A stretch of DNA of 35,229 nucleotides from a bacterium (lineage in GTDB: Bacteria > Krumholzibacteriota > Krumholzibacteriia > Krumholzibacteriales > Krumholzibacteriaceae): positions 120,537 to 155,765 of the forward strand of contig CP070727.1 of NCBI GenBank assembly GCA_020350885.1. Direction: 5' to 3'. Under the pieces are notes generated by a model that had not been told where the DNA came from, made no database searches, and saw only the letters and a list, made by a program, of their open reading frames with translations. Made by a program: the position numbers and the translations under genes. Positions 1 to 8,032 of the stretch are shown here, piece after piece (the first letter of the stretch is position 1; each line of letters opens with the position of its first letter).

Positions 1-533
1 AGCGCGAGCGTCGTTTCCGGACGGAGTACGGACTCTCGGCGTACGATGCGGCCGTACTGGGCGCGGAACGGGGCGTGGCCGATTACTACGAGGAGGTCGT
101 TGCCGGCACCGGCGATCCGAAGACCAGTTCGAACTGGGTCATGCGTGAGGTGCTGGAGGGACTCAAGTCCGGTGACCGGGGGATCGAGGATTATCCCGTG
201 ACACCGGGCCGACTAGTTGGGCTCATCGGACTCGTCAAGGACGGCACGATAAGCGGGACGGCGGGGCGTGATGTTTTCATGGAGATGCTCGAGACCGGCG
301 AAGAGTCCGTGGATGTCGTCCGGCGGCTCGGCCTCAGGCAGATCAGTGGGGAGGATGAGCTCGAGTCGATGATCGATCGTATCCTCACTGAACACCCCAG
401 GGAGGTCGGACGGTACAGGGCGGGCAAGAGCCAGCTTCTCAAGTTCTTCGTCGGCGAGGTGATGAAGGAGAGCAGGGGTAAGGCCAATCCAAAGCTCACG
501 GGCATTCTCATCCGCAGAAAACTCGATTCGTGA
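1..533 (+). CDS. gatB: Asp-tRNA(Asn)/Glu-tRNA(Gln) amidotransferase subunit B, C-terminal part (5' truncated)
   Basis: The open frame runs from the window edge (first full codon at base 3) to TGA at 531-533, so only about the last 176 residues are present. The text before the first internal GTG/ATG starts still reads as GatB (RTEYGLSAYDAAVLG, then ADYYEEVV). The rest is the helical tail plus the GatB/YqeY domain, with the family ending LTGILIRRKL. GatB is the kinase/ammonia-transfer subunit of GatCAB, which converts misacylated Glu-tRNA(Gln) or Asp-tRNA(Asn) to the correct amide in the cytoplasm. The catalytic cradle domain lies upstream of the window. Identity is secure from the tail motifs. 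Confidence 0.93.
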   Translation, partial: RERRFRTEYGLSAYDAAVLGAERGVADYYEEVVAGTGDPKTSSNWVMREVLEGLKSGDRGIEDYPVTPGRLVGLIGLVKDGTISGTAGRDVFMEMLETGEESVDVVRRLGLRQISGEDELESMIDRILTEHPREVGRYRAGKSQLLKFFVGEVMKESRGKANPKLTGILIRRKLDS

Positions 534-664
534 GGCGTTCTGACTCTCGAATCGCAGATTCCGTGAATGTTCCTTGTTAATAATCATTGTAGACATAAAG
601 GGATAGGTATGATACAATGAATATTACAAAGGGGAATTATTGCTGCACCTCATGTAACGGGCAT

Positions 665-692
665 TTGTTGCGGCTGTATAAATAGATACTAT
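665..692 (+). promoter_or_regulatory. Candidate sigma70 promoter for the exported protein gene at 721
   Basis: TTGTTG (665-670) and TACTAT (687-692) are separated by 16 bases, in an AT-rich island inside GC-rich DNA. A start of transcription near 699 would leave a short leader holding the GGAGGG ribosome binding site at 710-715. The -35 match is only partial. A second weak pair (TTGTAG 587-592, TATGAT 608-613) lies upstream, so the exact promoter is unsure. Confidence 0.35.
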
Positions 693-720
693 TGTTTGTT
701 CGCTTTTTCGGAGGGTCTCT

Positions 721-1371
721 ATGAGATTTGTAATTGGATGTGCCTTAACTGTATTCTGCATGTTTACAACGGGATACGCATCGGCAGATCTCGTGACCAC
801 ACATATCTCCTCCGATGCCGAGCTGGTGGAGTTCCTCTCGGATACGATGTTTGTGTGCGAGGGCCGTATCGGAGACCTGGGCGGGGCTCAGACCTTCGAG
901 CTCGATCTCGGGCACGAGACCGGTAATCCCGCTCAGACGGCCGATTATGCCTGGCAGAGCGGTGTCGTCGAGCCATTCAGCCTTACATACGATGGCGGCA
1001 CGGGGCTCGTGACCTTTTCACTGGGCGGTGTGACACTCTACTATACGACGCCGTATTTCGATTTCGAAGTTGTCTTTGTCCGGACACGGGCCGTGGATGA
1101 CGGTACGAGCATGGTTGTTACCGACCTGGTGCTCGATGGGGAATCCGTCAATGATAGCTCGATCGCCGTGGGTCCCAACGGCCTGGATATACTCCTGATC
1201 GTCGGGGGCGAGCTCAACGACGGATTCACCGTAACCGGAAGCGCAACGTTGTCCTGGACCGGCTCGCCGCCGACCCATTCGCGACTGGCATTCCAGGTGA
1301 AGGTGGCGAAGCTCGCACAGATCGGTATCGAGGCCGGGAGTTGGAGTGCCGTCAAGAAGGCGTTCCACTAG
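721..1371 (+). CDS. Exported protein, resembles choice-anchor W domain proteins
   Basis: This 216-residue protein has an N-terminal signal peptide (hydrophobic run about residues 3-18, likely cleavage near ASA-DL at 22). The body is beta-rich. Residues about 45-105 follow a pattern I associate with choice-anchor W proteins: a GRIGD segment, an ELDLG segment, YAWQSGV, then FSLTYDGGTGLVTFSLGG. No cysteine pair, enzyme motif, PEP-CTERM tail or LPxTG signal is visible, and the C-terminus simply ends in KKAFH. GGAGGG at 710-715 sits 5 bases before the ATG. It looks monocistronic: gatB ends 187 bases upstream and a strong hairpin follows at 1421. Export is well supported; the domain call is tentative and the function unknown. 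Confidence 0.8.
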   Translation: MRFVIGCALTVFCMFTTGYASADLVTTHISSDAELVEFLSDTMFVCEGRIGDLGGAQTFELDLGHETGNPAQTADYAWQSGVVEPFSLTYDGGTGLVTFSLGGVTLYYTTPYFDFEVVFVRTRAVDDGTSMVVTDLVLDGESVNDSSIAVGPNGLDILLIVGGELNDGFTVTGSATLSWTGSPPTHSRLAFQVKVAKLAQIGIEAGSWSAVKKAFH

Positions 1372-1420
1372 GCCGGATTCACCGGTATCCACTATCGGTT
1401 GATATCGATGGGATTGTACA

Positions 1421-1456
1421 CATGGCAGGGAGATAGCATACCTATCCCCTGCCATG
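1421..1456. terminator. Strong hairpin, probable terminator after the exported protein gene
   Basis: CATGGCAGGG (1421-1430) pairs perfectly with 1447-1456. Inside it GATAG (1432-1436) pairs with CTATC (1442-1446), leaving a 5-base loop and a single bulged A at 1431. Only a poor T-rich tail follows (CGTTTGTGT), so it may act as a weak terminator or a transcript-end stabiliser. A second small hairpin (CCTCC 1468-1472 with GGAGG 1478-1482) lies just downstream. Confidence 0.5.
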
Positions 1457-1657
1457 CGTTTGTGTAGCCTCCCGATAGGAGGGGGCGGTTCGGTCTCCAC
1501 CTCCTCGTCCGATCCCTGGAAATCACACTTTTTTGTAGCGGCGCTTTCCCGTACCTGATATCATCATCGAGGTTCGGTTATCGTCCGGCGGCGGATAACG
1601 GGACCTCTCGAGAAAGAGGGGTATTTTCCTGTTCGGGTTGAAGGGAGGATGATGAAG

Positions 1658-2299
1658 ATGAGGAAAGTATTCCATTTTTTTATTCTTCTTGTCACTGCTG
1701 TCTTCACTACACTTACGATCCCGGCCGTGAGCGGATCGCAGGTACTCATTAACGAGTTCCTCGCCGATCCGGCCCGCGACTGGGACGGAGACGGTGTGAC
1801 GAACTTCAGGGACGATGAATGGATCGAGATCATCAACGGTGGTGAAGCCGCGGTCGATCTCGACGGTCTGTACCTTGCGGACGGCGATGGAGAGATCGTG
1901 TGGAGGTATGGATTTACCGGTTCTCTCGCACCCGGAGCGGTCCGGATCGTGTTCGGGAGCGATTCCAGGGTATGGGAAGAGGCGAACGGATATCCCATAT
2001 ACGGGCTCAGCCTGAATAACGCAGGTGATCGACTGTCGCTCTATCGGGTGAGTGGGACCGATACGCTCCTGGTCGACTCGTACGTCTATGAGGATATGGC
2101 GGCCGATGACGACCGGTCCGTGGGACGTGACGAGAGGCATCTCGGAACGTGGGTAATCTTCGATGCGTACAATCCATGCTCCGAGCGATGCGTTCCGGCC
2201 GGTGCCGGGTGCATTCCGACACCGGGACAGACGAATGGATGCATAACATCGACCCGCTTGGAGAGCTGGGGAAGTATCAAGAGGATCTATATCGATTGA
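1658..2299 (+). CDS. Exported lamin-tail-domain (LTD) protein
   Basis: The protein is 213 residues from ATG 1658. Earlier in-frame ATGs at 1649 and 1652 abut or nearly abut the GGGAGG at 1643-1648, whereas 1658 is spaced 9 bases from it and gives a clean signal peptide (MRKVFHFF followed by a long hydrophobic run, cleavage near VSG-SQ). The mature part begins with the lamin-tail signature VLINEFLADP, then DEWIEIINGG, VDLDGLYLADGDGE and a LAPGAVRIVFG strand, which is one complete LTD immunoglobulin-like fold. Bacterial LTD domains occur in secreted or surface proteins. Here no partner domain is fused, and five cysteines cluster near the C-terminus (CSERC, GCIP, GC). The gene stands alone, and the precise role is unknown. 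Confidence 0.85.
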   Translation: MRKVFHFFILLVTAVFTTLTIPAVSGSQVLINEFLADPARDWDGDGVTNFRDDEWIEIINGGEAAVDLDGLYLADGDGEIVWRYGFTGSLAPGAVRIVFGSDSRVWEEANGYPIYGLSLNNAGDRLSLYRVSGTDTLLVDSYVYEDMAADDDRSVGRDERHLGTWVIFDAYNPCSERCVPAGAGCIPTPGQTNGCITSTRLESWGSIKRIYID

Positions 2300-2425
2300 C
2301 GGCGCCGTGACCGCTGCTTCATGTCCTAGGTACATGGTGCGATTCAGATTCCCAACCGCCGCCGGCCTTTTTTCTTTTGCGTTCGAAATAGCTATCTGGT
2401 AGCTTTGAATAAGGGTAAGTGCGTT

Positions 2426-4108
2426 ATGAATCAGAAGAAAGCAGCCATTGCGGTCCGTAGCTGCTGGGAGTATCTCTCCTGCCAGAAAAAGGACTGCCCC
2501 GCGTACGGGCAGATCGGGCTTCCCTGCTGGGAGGTTACGGGTCATCGCTGCGGTGATCGTGTCTTCCCCCGTATCGAGGAGAAGCTGATTCAGTGCTGCT
2601 TCCGGTGCGGCTACTTCAAGCAGCTCAAGGAGCGTGTGCAGGGACGGCGGTGGGTCGATATCACACTGCTCGAGACACTCGAGGATGCACTCGTCCGCTC
2701 GGCCCGCTATTCCAAGAACGTGGAAGACCGGTACATGGAGGTCATACGACGAAGCAAGCTCATGAATCTCCTCGGTGAAGTCAGCAAGATGATCTCGCGG
2801 CTCGACCGGGAGGAGGATATCATCCTGGCCATCCTGACCGTGATCACTGCCAAGCAGGGACTCGGATTCAACCGTGCCTTCGTGTTCCTGCGGGGCCCGG
2901 AATTCAATGTGCTGCGGGGGAAATACGCTCTCGGTCCATCGTCGCCAGAAGAGGCCGAGAACATTTGGAAGATACTCGAGAAGGATGCCACGATCTCGCT
3001 CGAGAAGCTCGTGAGCAAGGGGCAGAAGCTGCTCTACCTCAGAAACAGTCCCCTCACACGGGTAACCATGAAGCTTTCAGTAACGATCGACGATATGGAT
3101 TCGCTGCTCGTACGGGGGATGCGGGAGGTACTCTTCATCAAGAAAGGAGATCTCGTGAGATCCGACGATCTGCACGTTGCGTCGGCACTCGGCCTCGAGG
3201 ATTTCTGCCTCTGCCCGATCGCAACCGTCGAGGACAGCCTGGGCCTTATCATTGTCGACAATATCTTCACCGGCAAGGCGATCACCGCAGAAGACGCCCA
3301 CCTGCTCGATATGATCGTAAGCCACGCAACGACTTCACTTAGAGCGGCACAGTTAAAGGAAAGTCTGAAGAAAAATGTCGAGTCGCTGAAGATAACTTAC
3401 CGCAAGCTCAAGGCGAGCGAGGAGCGCATGATGAAGGCGGAGCGTCTGGCCGTTTCGGGCGAGCTCACCTCCTCCGTCATCCATGAGATCAGGAATCCGC
3501 TGGTGGCGATCGGCGGTTTCGCCCGGAACCTCTGGCATTCGGCCAACCTCACTCCGGGCGACCGCAGCAAGCTCGAGATCATTATGAACGAGGCCCTGCG
3601 GCTCGAGCGGTACCTGGAGCAGCTCCAGTCCAAGGTGAGCGAGCTCAAGCTCGAGGAGGGGGATATCAACCAGGTCCTCGAGGATAACTGTCAATTGCTC
3701 CAGAAGGACTTCGAGGATCATAACATTACACTCCTGAGGAGCTTTGCTCCCGATCTTCCGAGCTGCAGCTTCGATGTGGTAAAGATACACGAGGTCTTCC
3801 TGAATATTCTCCAGAACTCCATCGAGGCAATCGGTGAAGACGGAACCGTTCAGGTGAAGACCTGGAAGGATTCAAAGAGGGTCTTCATAGAGATATCCGA
3901 TGATGGGAAGGGCATCGCGCAGGATCAGATCAACAAGATATTCACTCCCTTCTTCACTACGAAGGAAAAGGGCTCCGGATTGGGACTTGCGTTTGCGCAT
4001 CGCATTATCAAGGATCATGGAGGTAACGTTTCCGTGTCCAGTGCGGTCGGTGAAGGGACATCCTTCGTGGTGGCGCTGCCCGTGGCGGCCGCAGTGGCAA
4101 ACGCCTGA
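2426..4108 (+). CDS. Soluble sensor histidine kinase: two-CW Cys-rich domain, GAF, HisKA, HATPase
   Basis: ATG 2426 gives 560 residues and is preceded by AAGGGTAAG; a TTG at 2405 in frame has no site. Residues 13-64 form a Cys-rich two-CW module (C13-W-E, C19, C24-P-A-Y, C34-W-E, C42, C57, C61), probably metal-binding or redox-sensing. A GAF-like sensor domain covers roughly 120-300, followed by a coiled coil. The phosphoacceptor is His353 in HEIRNPL. The ATPase domain shows the N box with Asn464 (NILQNSIEAI), DDGKGI, FFTTKEKGSGLGL and a final GTSFVV strand. There are no membrane helices, so it acts in the cytoplasm. No response regulator is adjacent, making it an orphan kinase. The kinase identity is firm; the signal is unknown. 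Confidence 0.93.
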   Translation: MNQKKAAIAVRSCWEYLSCQKKDCPAYGQIGLPCWEVTGHRCGDRVFPRIEEKLIQCCFRCGYFKQLKERVQGRRWVDITLLETLEDALVRSARYSKNVEDRYMEVIRRSKLMNLLGEVSKMISRLDREEDIILAILTVITAKQGLGFNRAFVFLRGPEFNVLRGKYALGPSSPEEAENIWKILEKDATISLEKLVSKGQKLLYLRNSPLTRVTMKLSVTIDDMDSLLVRGMREVLFIKKGDLVRSDDLHVASALGLEDFCLCPIATVEDSLGLIIVDNIFTGKAITAEDAHLLDMIVSHATTSLRAAQLKESLKKNVESLKITYRKLKASEERMMKAERLAVSGELTSSVIHEIRNPLVAIGGFARNLWHSANLTPGDRSKLEIIMNEALRLERYLEQLQSKVSELKLEEGDINQVLEDNCQLLQKDFEDHNITLLRSFAPDLPSCSFDVVKIHEVFLNILQNSIEAIGEDGTVQVKTWKDSKRVFIEISDDGKGIAQDQINKIFTPFFTTKEKGSGLGLAFAHRIIKDHGGNVSVSSAVGEGTSFVVALPVAAAVANA

Positions 4109-4136
4109 CCGCTGTATTCTCCCTCGAATACGGGAA

Positions 4137-4165
4137 TTGACAAACAGGCCGAAATGGTTTAATCT
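4137..4165 (+). promoter_or_regulatory. Probable sigma70 promoter of the cobO-meaB-mutase operon
   Basis: A perfect TTGACA (4137-4142) is followed by TTTAAT (4158-4163, spacing 15) overlapping TAATCT (4160-4165, spacing 17). It lies in the only sizeable gap before the operon and leaves a leader of about 105 bases before ATG 4277. I see no B12-box element in that leader, so control by a cobalamin riboswitch is not supported. Confidence 0.6.
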
Positions 4166-4276
4166 ACCCTTTCTTTCTTTACCGGCCATAACTTATGTGG
4201 TGTCGTTTGAATCAGGTACGGTGGTTGTGCGGGTGGGATAACGGGGCAAATCGAACGCTTCGTCCAAAGGAATTGT

Positions 4277-4804
4277 ATGGGGGAAAAAGGGACGGGTACG
4301 ATACAGCTCTACACAGGAAACGGTAAGGGCAAGACAACGGCCTCCCTCGGTGCCGCGCTTCGCTGTCTCGGCCATGGTGGGCGGGTTGCGATGGTGCAGT
4401 TCATGAAGGGACGTCTCTATGGTGAGATTGCCGCCGCCCGCTCCCTCGATGGTCTTACGATCGAACAGTACGGCAGGGACGAGTTCGTCGATCCGGAGAA
4501 CCCGGAAGCGATCGACCGTGAGTTCGCCGAAAGGGGATGGGCCCGCGCCGAGGAGCTGGTAAAGGATACCGGACTCGATATGCTCATTCTCGATGAAATC
4601 AACGTTGCGGTCTCATTCGGGCTTATTCCACTCGAGCGGGTGCTCGATTTCATGCGGCAGCGGCCGCCTCATCTGGAACTGATCCTTACCGGCAGATACG
4701 CACCGGATGCAATGATCGAGCTCGCCGACACCGTCACCGAAATGAGTGAGATCAAGCACCATTACAAGAACGGTGTGAATGCGAGGAAGGGGATCGAGTT
4801 CTGA
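4277..4804 (+). CDS. cobO: Cob(I)alamin / cob(I)yrinic acid a,c-diamide adenosyltransferase
   Basis: This 175-residue protein matches the CobO/CobA/BtuR family at full length. It has the P-loop GNGKGKTT (14-21), VQFMKG, the LILDEIN Walker B-like strand, and the family ending ADTVTEMSEIKHHY...G. The enzyme transfers the 5'-deoxyadenosyl group of ATP to cob(I)alamin, making adenosylcobalamin, the cofactor of the mutases encoded just downstream. An AAAGGA site (4266-4271) precedes the ATG. Its TGA overlaps the next gene's ATG by one base (TGATG), so translational coupling with meaB is likely. Its place at the head of a mutase operon suggests cofactor supply or repair rather than de novo B12 synthesis; no other B12 synthesis gene is in the window. 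Confidence 0.92.
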   Translation: MGEKGTGTIQLYTGNGKGKTTASLGAALRCLGHGGRVAMVQFMKGRLYGEIAAARSLDGLTIEQYGRDEFVDPENPEAIDREFAERGWARAEELVKDTGLDMLILDEINVAVSFGLIPLERVLDFMRQRPPHLELILTGRYAPDAMIELADTVTEMSEIKHHYKNGVNARKGIEF

Positions 4805-5775
4805 TGGGATCGAACGGGGGGCAGGATCTTCAGGTGCTCATTGAGCGGTTCGAGCAGGGTCATGCCACGGCGGCCGCCCGCCTCATCACGATTCTCGAGA
4901 ACGGCGGCGAGCCGGCCGAATCGGTCATGGACCGGATCTTCCCGAAGGCGAGGGGGGCGTACCGGATTGGATTTACCGGTCCGCCGGGCGCCGGGAAGAG
5001 CAGTCTCGTCCTCCATATTTCGCAATTGCTCAGGAGGCGGGATGTACAGATCGGTGTGATCGCCGTCGATCCCACCAGCCCGTTCAGTGGCGGGGCGCTT
5101 CTCGGCGACCGGATCCGCATGCAACGCCTCACCGGGGATCCGGGTGTCTTTGTCAGGAGCCTTGCGAGCCGGGGCAGCCTGGGAGGTATATCCAACTGTA
5201 CCGATGAGGTGGCCGATCTTCTGGACGCTTTCGGAAAAGAGATGATCCTCATCGAGACGGTCGGCGTCGGCCAGAGCGAGCTCGAGATCGCAGAGACTAC
5301 CCACACCGTCGTTGTGATCCTCGTGCCCGAGTCGGGTGACGGGATCCAGGCGATGAAGGCGGGGCTCATGGAGATCGGGGATGTATTCGTGATGAACAAA
5401 GCTGACCACCCGGATTCAGAGCTCGCCGCAAAAGAGATCGAAGACACCCTGCGGCTGAAGAATGTGCCCGATGGAGCCTGGATTCCCCCCGTAGTGCTCA
5501 CATCGGCACTGGAGGGACGGGGGATCAAGGAGCTGGCGGAAAGTATCGAGAAACATCACCGCTATCTCGAGGAGGAGGACAGGCTCGTGGAAAAGCGGAG
5601 GCGTATACTGCGTTCGCGGGTACGCAGCGCATTCATGGACAGGATGGAACGGAAGATCTGGGATGATCCGTCCGTAAGGGAGATACTCTCGGAAAGGATC
5701 GGGGATGTTTATGAAGGGCGCCTGTCACCGTACCGTCTTGTTCAGGAGCTCGAGAAACGAGTAAAGATCGAGTAG
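4804..5775 (+). CDS. meaB: Acyl-CoA mutase chaperone GTPase MeaB (ArgK family)
   Basis: The protein has 323 residues, usual for MeaB. The P-loop GPPGAGKS is at about 59-66, followed by VIAVDPTSPFSGGALLGDR, the switch region IETVGVGQSE and the base-specificity motif NKAD. MeaB is the G-protein that gates adenosylcobalamin delivery to methylmalonyl-CoA or isobutyryl-CoA mutases and protects them from inactivation. The start overlaps the cobO stop by one base. The mutase reading frame begins 31 bases after its TAG. Being in this operon, it most directly serves the mutase at 5807-7471, but could also serve the second one encoded at 12348-10675. Confidence 0.95.
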   Translation: MGSNGGQDLQVLIERFEQGHATAAARLITILENGGEPAESVMDRIFPKARGAYRIGFTGPPGAGKSSLVLHISQLLRRRDVQIGVIAVDPTSPFSGGALLGDRIRMQRLTGDPGVFVRSLASRGSLGGISNCTDEVADLLDAFGKEMILIETVGVGQSELEIAETTHTVVVILVPESGDGIQAMKAGLMEIGDVFVMNKADHPDSELAAKEIEDTLRLKNVPDGAWIPPVVLTSALEGRGIKELAESIEKHHRYLEEEDRLVEKRRRILRSRVRSAFMDRMERKIWDDPSVREILSERIGDVYEGRLSPYRLVQELEKRVKIE

Positions 5776-5806
5776 GTGCCCGGACGAAAGAGGTGAAACG
5801 ATCGCC

Positions 5807-7471
5807 ATGTCGAAAGATACAGAGCGGGATCTCGCGAGTGCGAGGAAGGCGTACGAGAAACGTTTCGAAGATAGCTCCGTGCAGGATATCGAGTTCACCA
5901 CAGTCTCTTCCGAGCCGGTGTAGCACCTCTATGCGCAGGATGATGTGGCGAACCTCGATTATCTCGAGGATCTCGGATTCCCCGGTGAATTCCCCTTCAC
6001 GAGAGGAGTTTATCCCACGATGTACCGGGGCCGTTTCTGGACGATGCGGCAGTTCTCGGGCTTCGGCACGGCAAGGGATACGAACAAGCGCTACCATTTC
6101 CTCCTCGATCACGGCCAGACGGGACTCAGTGTCGCCTTCGATATGCCGACGATCATGGGGTACGACTCGGACCATGAGAGATCCGAGGGAGAGGTGGGCA
6201 GGTGCGGTGTCGCCATCGATTCGCTCCGTGACATGGAGATCCACTTCGACGGCATAGATCTGGCGAAGATCACCACCTCTATGACGATCAATGCCCCGGC
6301 CTCGATCCTGCTAGCCTTCTATCTCTGTACGGGGGAGGGGAAGGGAACGGGATTCGACCAGATGGGGGGCACCATACAGAACGATATCCTCAAGGAGTAT
6401 ATCGCACAGAAGTCATGGATCTTCCCGCCCGAGCCCTCGATGCGGATCATCACCGATATCCTCGCTTTTTGCTCCGATCACGTTCCACGGTGGAATACGA
6501 TCAGCATCAGCGGATACCACATCCGTGAAGCGGGCTCGACGGCCGCTCAGGAGCTCGCCTTCACGCTTGCCGACGGTTTCGCCTACGTCGAGGCCGGGAT
6601 CGCAGCGGGCATCGATGTTGATACATTCGCCCCGCGGCTCTCGTTCTTTTTCAACGCCCACCTCGATTTCTTCGAGGAGATCGCCAAGTACCGTGCGGCC
6701 CGCCGCATCTGGGCGAAACGCATGCGGGACATGTACGGGGCGAAGGATCCCTCCTCGTGGCTTCTCAGATTTCACACACAGACGGCCGGCTGTTCTTTGA
6801 CGGCCCAGCAGCCGGAGAACAATATTGTCCGGACCGCCTACCAGGCGCTCTCGGCGGTTCTGGGCGGAACGCAGTCGTTGCACACGAACTCGATGGATGA
6901 GACGCTCGCGCTGCCGTCGGAGAAGGCGGTTCGCATTGCGCTTCGAACACAGCAGCTCATCGCCCACGAGACCGGAGTGGCGAACACGATCGATCCGCTG
7001 GCCGGAAGTTACTTCATCGAGGCAAAGACCAGAGAGATGGAGGAGAAGGCCCAGGAGTATTTCCGGAAGATCGAGGAGCTCGGGGGAGTTATCAAGGCTA
7101 TCGAGAAGGGATTTTTCCAGAAGGAGATCGGCAGGGCCGCCTACGAGTACCAGAAGGCGGTCGAGGAGAGGAGGAAGGTCATCGTCGGGGTCAACAGGTT
7201 CAAGCTCGAGGGCGAGAAGCTGGAGATACCGATCCTGAAGATCGACCACCAGGTGGAGCTCGATCAGCGTGAGGCCGTGCGGAAGCTGAGGGAGGAACGG
7301 GATAACGACAAGGTTGCACGGGAGCTCGAACGGCTCAAGGAGACGGCAGCCGGACCGGACAACCTCATGCCGGTGATCCTCGATTGTGCGCGCTGTTACT
7401 GCACCGAGGGTGAGATCATCCAGGTGCTGAAAGAGGTTTTCGGTGAATACCAGGAGCCTCCATTCTTCTAG
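5807..7471 (+). CDS. icmA: Acyl-CoA mutase large subunit, isobutyryl-CoA mutase type, with in-frame TAG at codon 39
   Basis: From ATG 5807 (AGAGGTGA at 5789-5796) the frame reads as a mutase N-terminus for 38 codons, hits TAG at 5921-5923, then continues unbroken in the same frame to TAG 7469-7471. Total length is 554 codons, matching the 557-residue paralogue at 12348-10675. The body is complete: [17 protein letters not shown]-like [34 protein letters not shown] (catalytic His) and [10 protein letters not shown]. At the two substrate-choice positions it has Phe83 and Gln201, as in isobutyryl-CoA mutase (Phe80/Gln198 in Streptomyces cinnamonensis), not Tyr/Arg of methylmalonyl-CoA mutase. The paralogue has Glu (GAG) where the TAG lies, so one G-to-T change explains it. 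Restart is possible at GTG 5945 with AGGA just upstream, but would lose 46 residues. Whether it is a pseudogene, an error, or read through is undecided. Confidence 0.85.
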
Positions 7472-7509
7472 GAGCATAGGGAATCCTTGTGCCGGAGGAG
7501 GAAAACTGT

Positions 7510-7914
7510 ATGGGAAAAAAGATCAGGGTGCTCGTAGCCAAGCCCGGACTCGACGGGCACGACCGGGGTGCGAAGGTGGTGGCGAATGCACTCAGGGATG
7601 CGGGAATGGAGGTGGTCTATACCGGTCTTCATCAGACACCCGAGATGATAGCGGAGTCGGCCATTCAGGAGGACGTCGATGTTATCGGACTCAGTATACT
7701 CTCGGGTGCCCACCTCACGATGTTTCCCCGGTTGGTGGAGCTCCTCGCTGAACGCGGTGCGGATCACATCAAGATCATCGGCGGCGGGATCATCCCCGAT
7801 GAGGACATAGCCCGGCTCGAGGAGATGGGTGTCTCCAGGCTTTTCGGTCCCGGCACCGACACACGCGATATCATCGAATTCATCAGGAAGAGCTGTGCGG
7901 ATTCCGTATCGTGA
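7510..7914 (+). CDS. icmB: B12-binding small subunit of acyl-CoA mutase
   Basis: The protein is 134 residues from ATG 7510, chosen because GGAGGAGG (7494-7501) lies 8 bases upstream; a GTG at 7489 in frame precedes that site. It is a lone B12-binding domain: D15-G-H17-D-R-G20 supplies the lower cobalt ligand His17 (DxHxxG), followed by SILSGAH and the GGGIIP loop. It binds adenosylcobalamin base-off and assembles with a large subunit. It follows the isobutyryl-type large subunit by 38 bases. No other small subunit is in the window, so the methylmalonyl-type large subunit either borrows this one or has a partner elsewhere. Confidence 0.92.
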   Translation: MGKKIRVLVAKPGLDGHDRGAKVVANALRDAGMEVVYTGLHQTPEMIAESAIQEDVDVIGLSILSGAHLTMFPRLVELLAERGADHIKIIGGGIIPDEDIARLEEMGVSRLFGPGTDTRDIIEFIRKSCADSVS

Positions 7915-8032
7915 CGAATTGAGCAGGCAGCATGCTTCATCGAGGAACGGGAGGAGGAAACAGTTCAAGGAATGGGACTAACCAGGTTTCGTATTGATTG
8001 GTACGGGCGAACGTAAGAAGGAGGATCCATTC

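Noticed and set aside
721..1371. PEP-CTERM or LPxTG sorting signal on the exported protein
   Set aside because: The C-terminus ends in a short charged stretch with no hydrophobic helix or sorting motif.
4166..4276. Cobalamin riboswitch upstream of cobO
   Set aside because: The leader is only about 105 bases and shows no B12-box (GCCACTG-like) element or the long multi-stem layout.
5921..5923. Genome-wide reassignment of TAG or a pyrrolysine code
   Set aside because: TAG is the most frequent terminator here (11 of 28 genes), no pyl gene or suppressor tRNA is in the window, and the tRNA-Leu anticodon UAG reads CUN codons, not stops.
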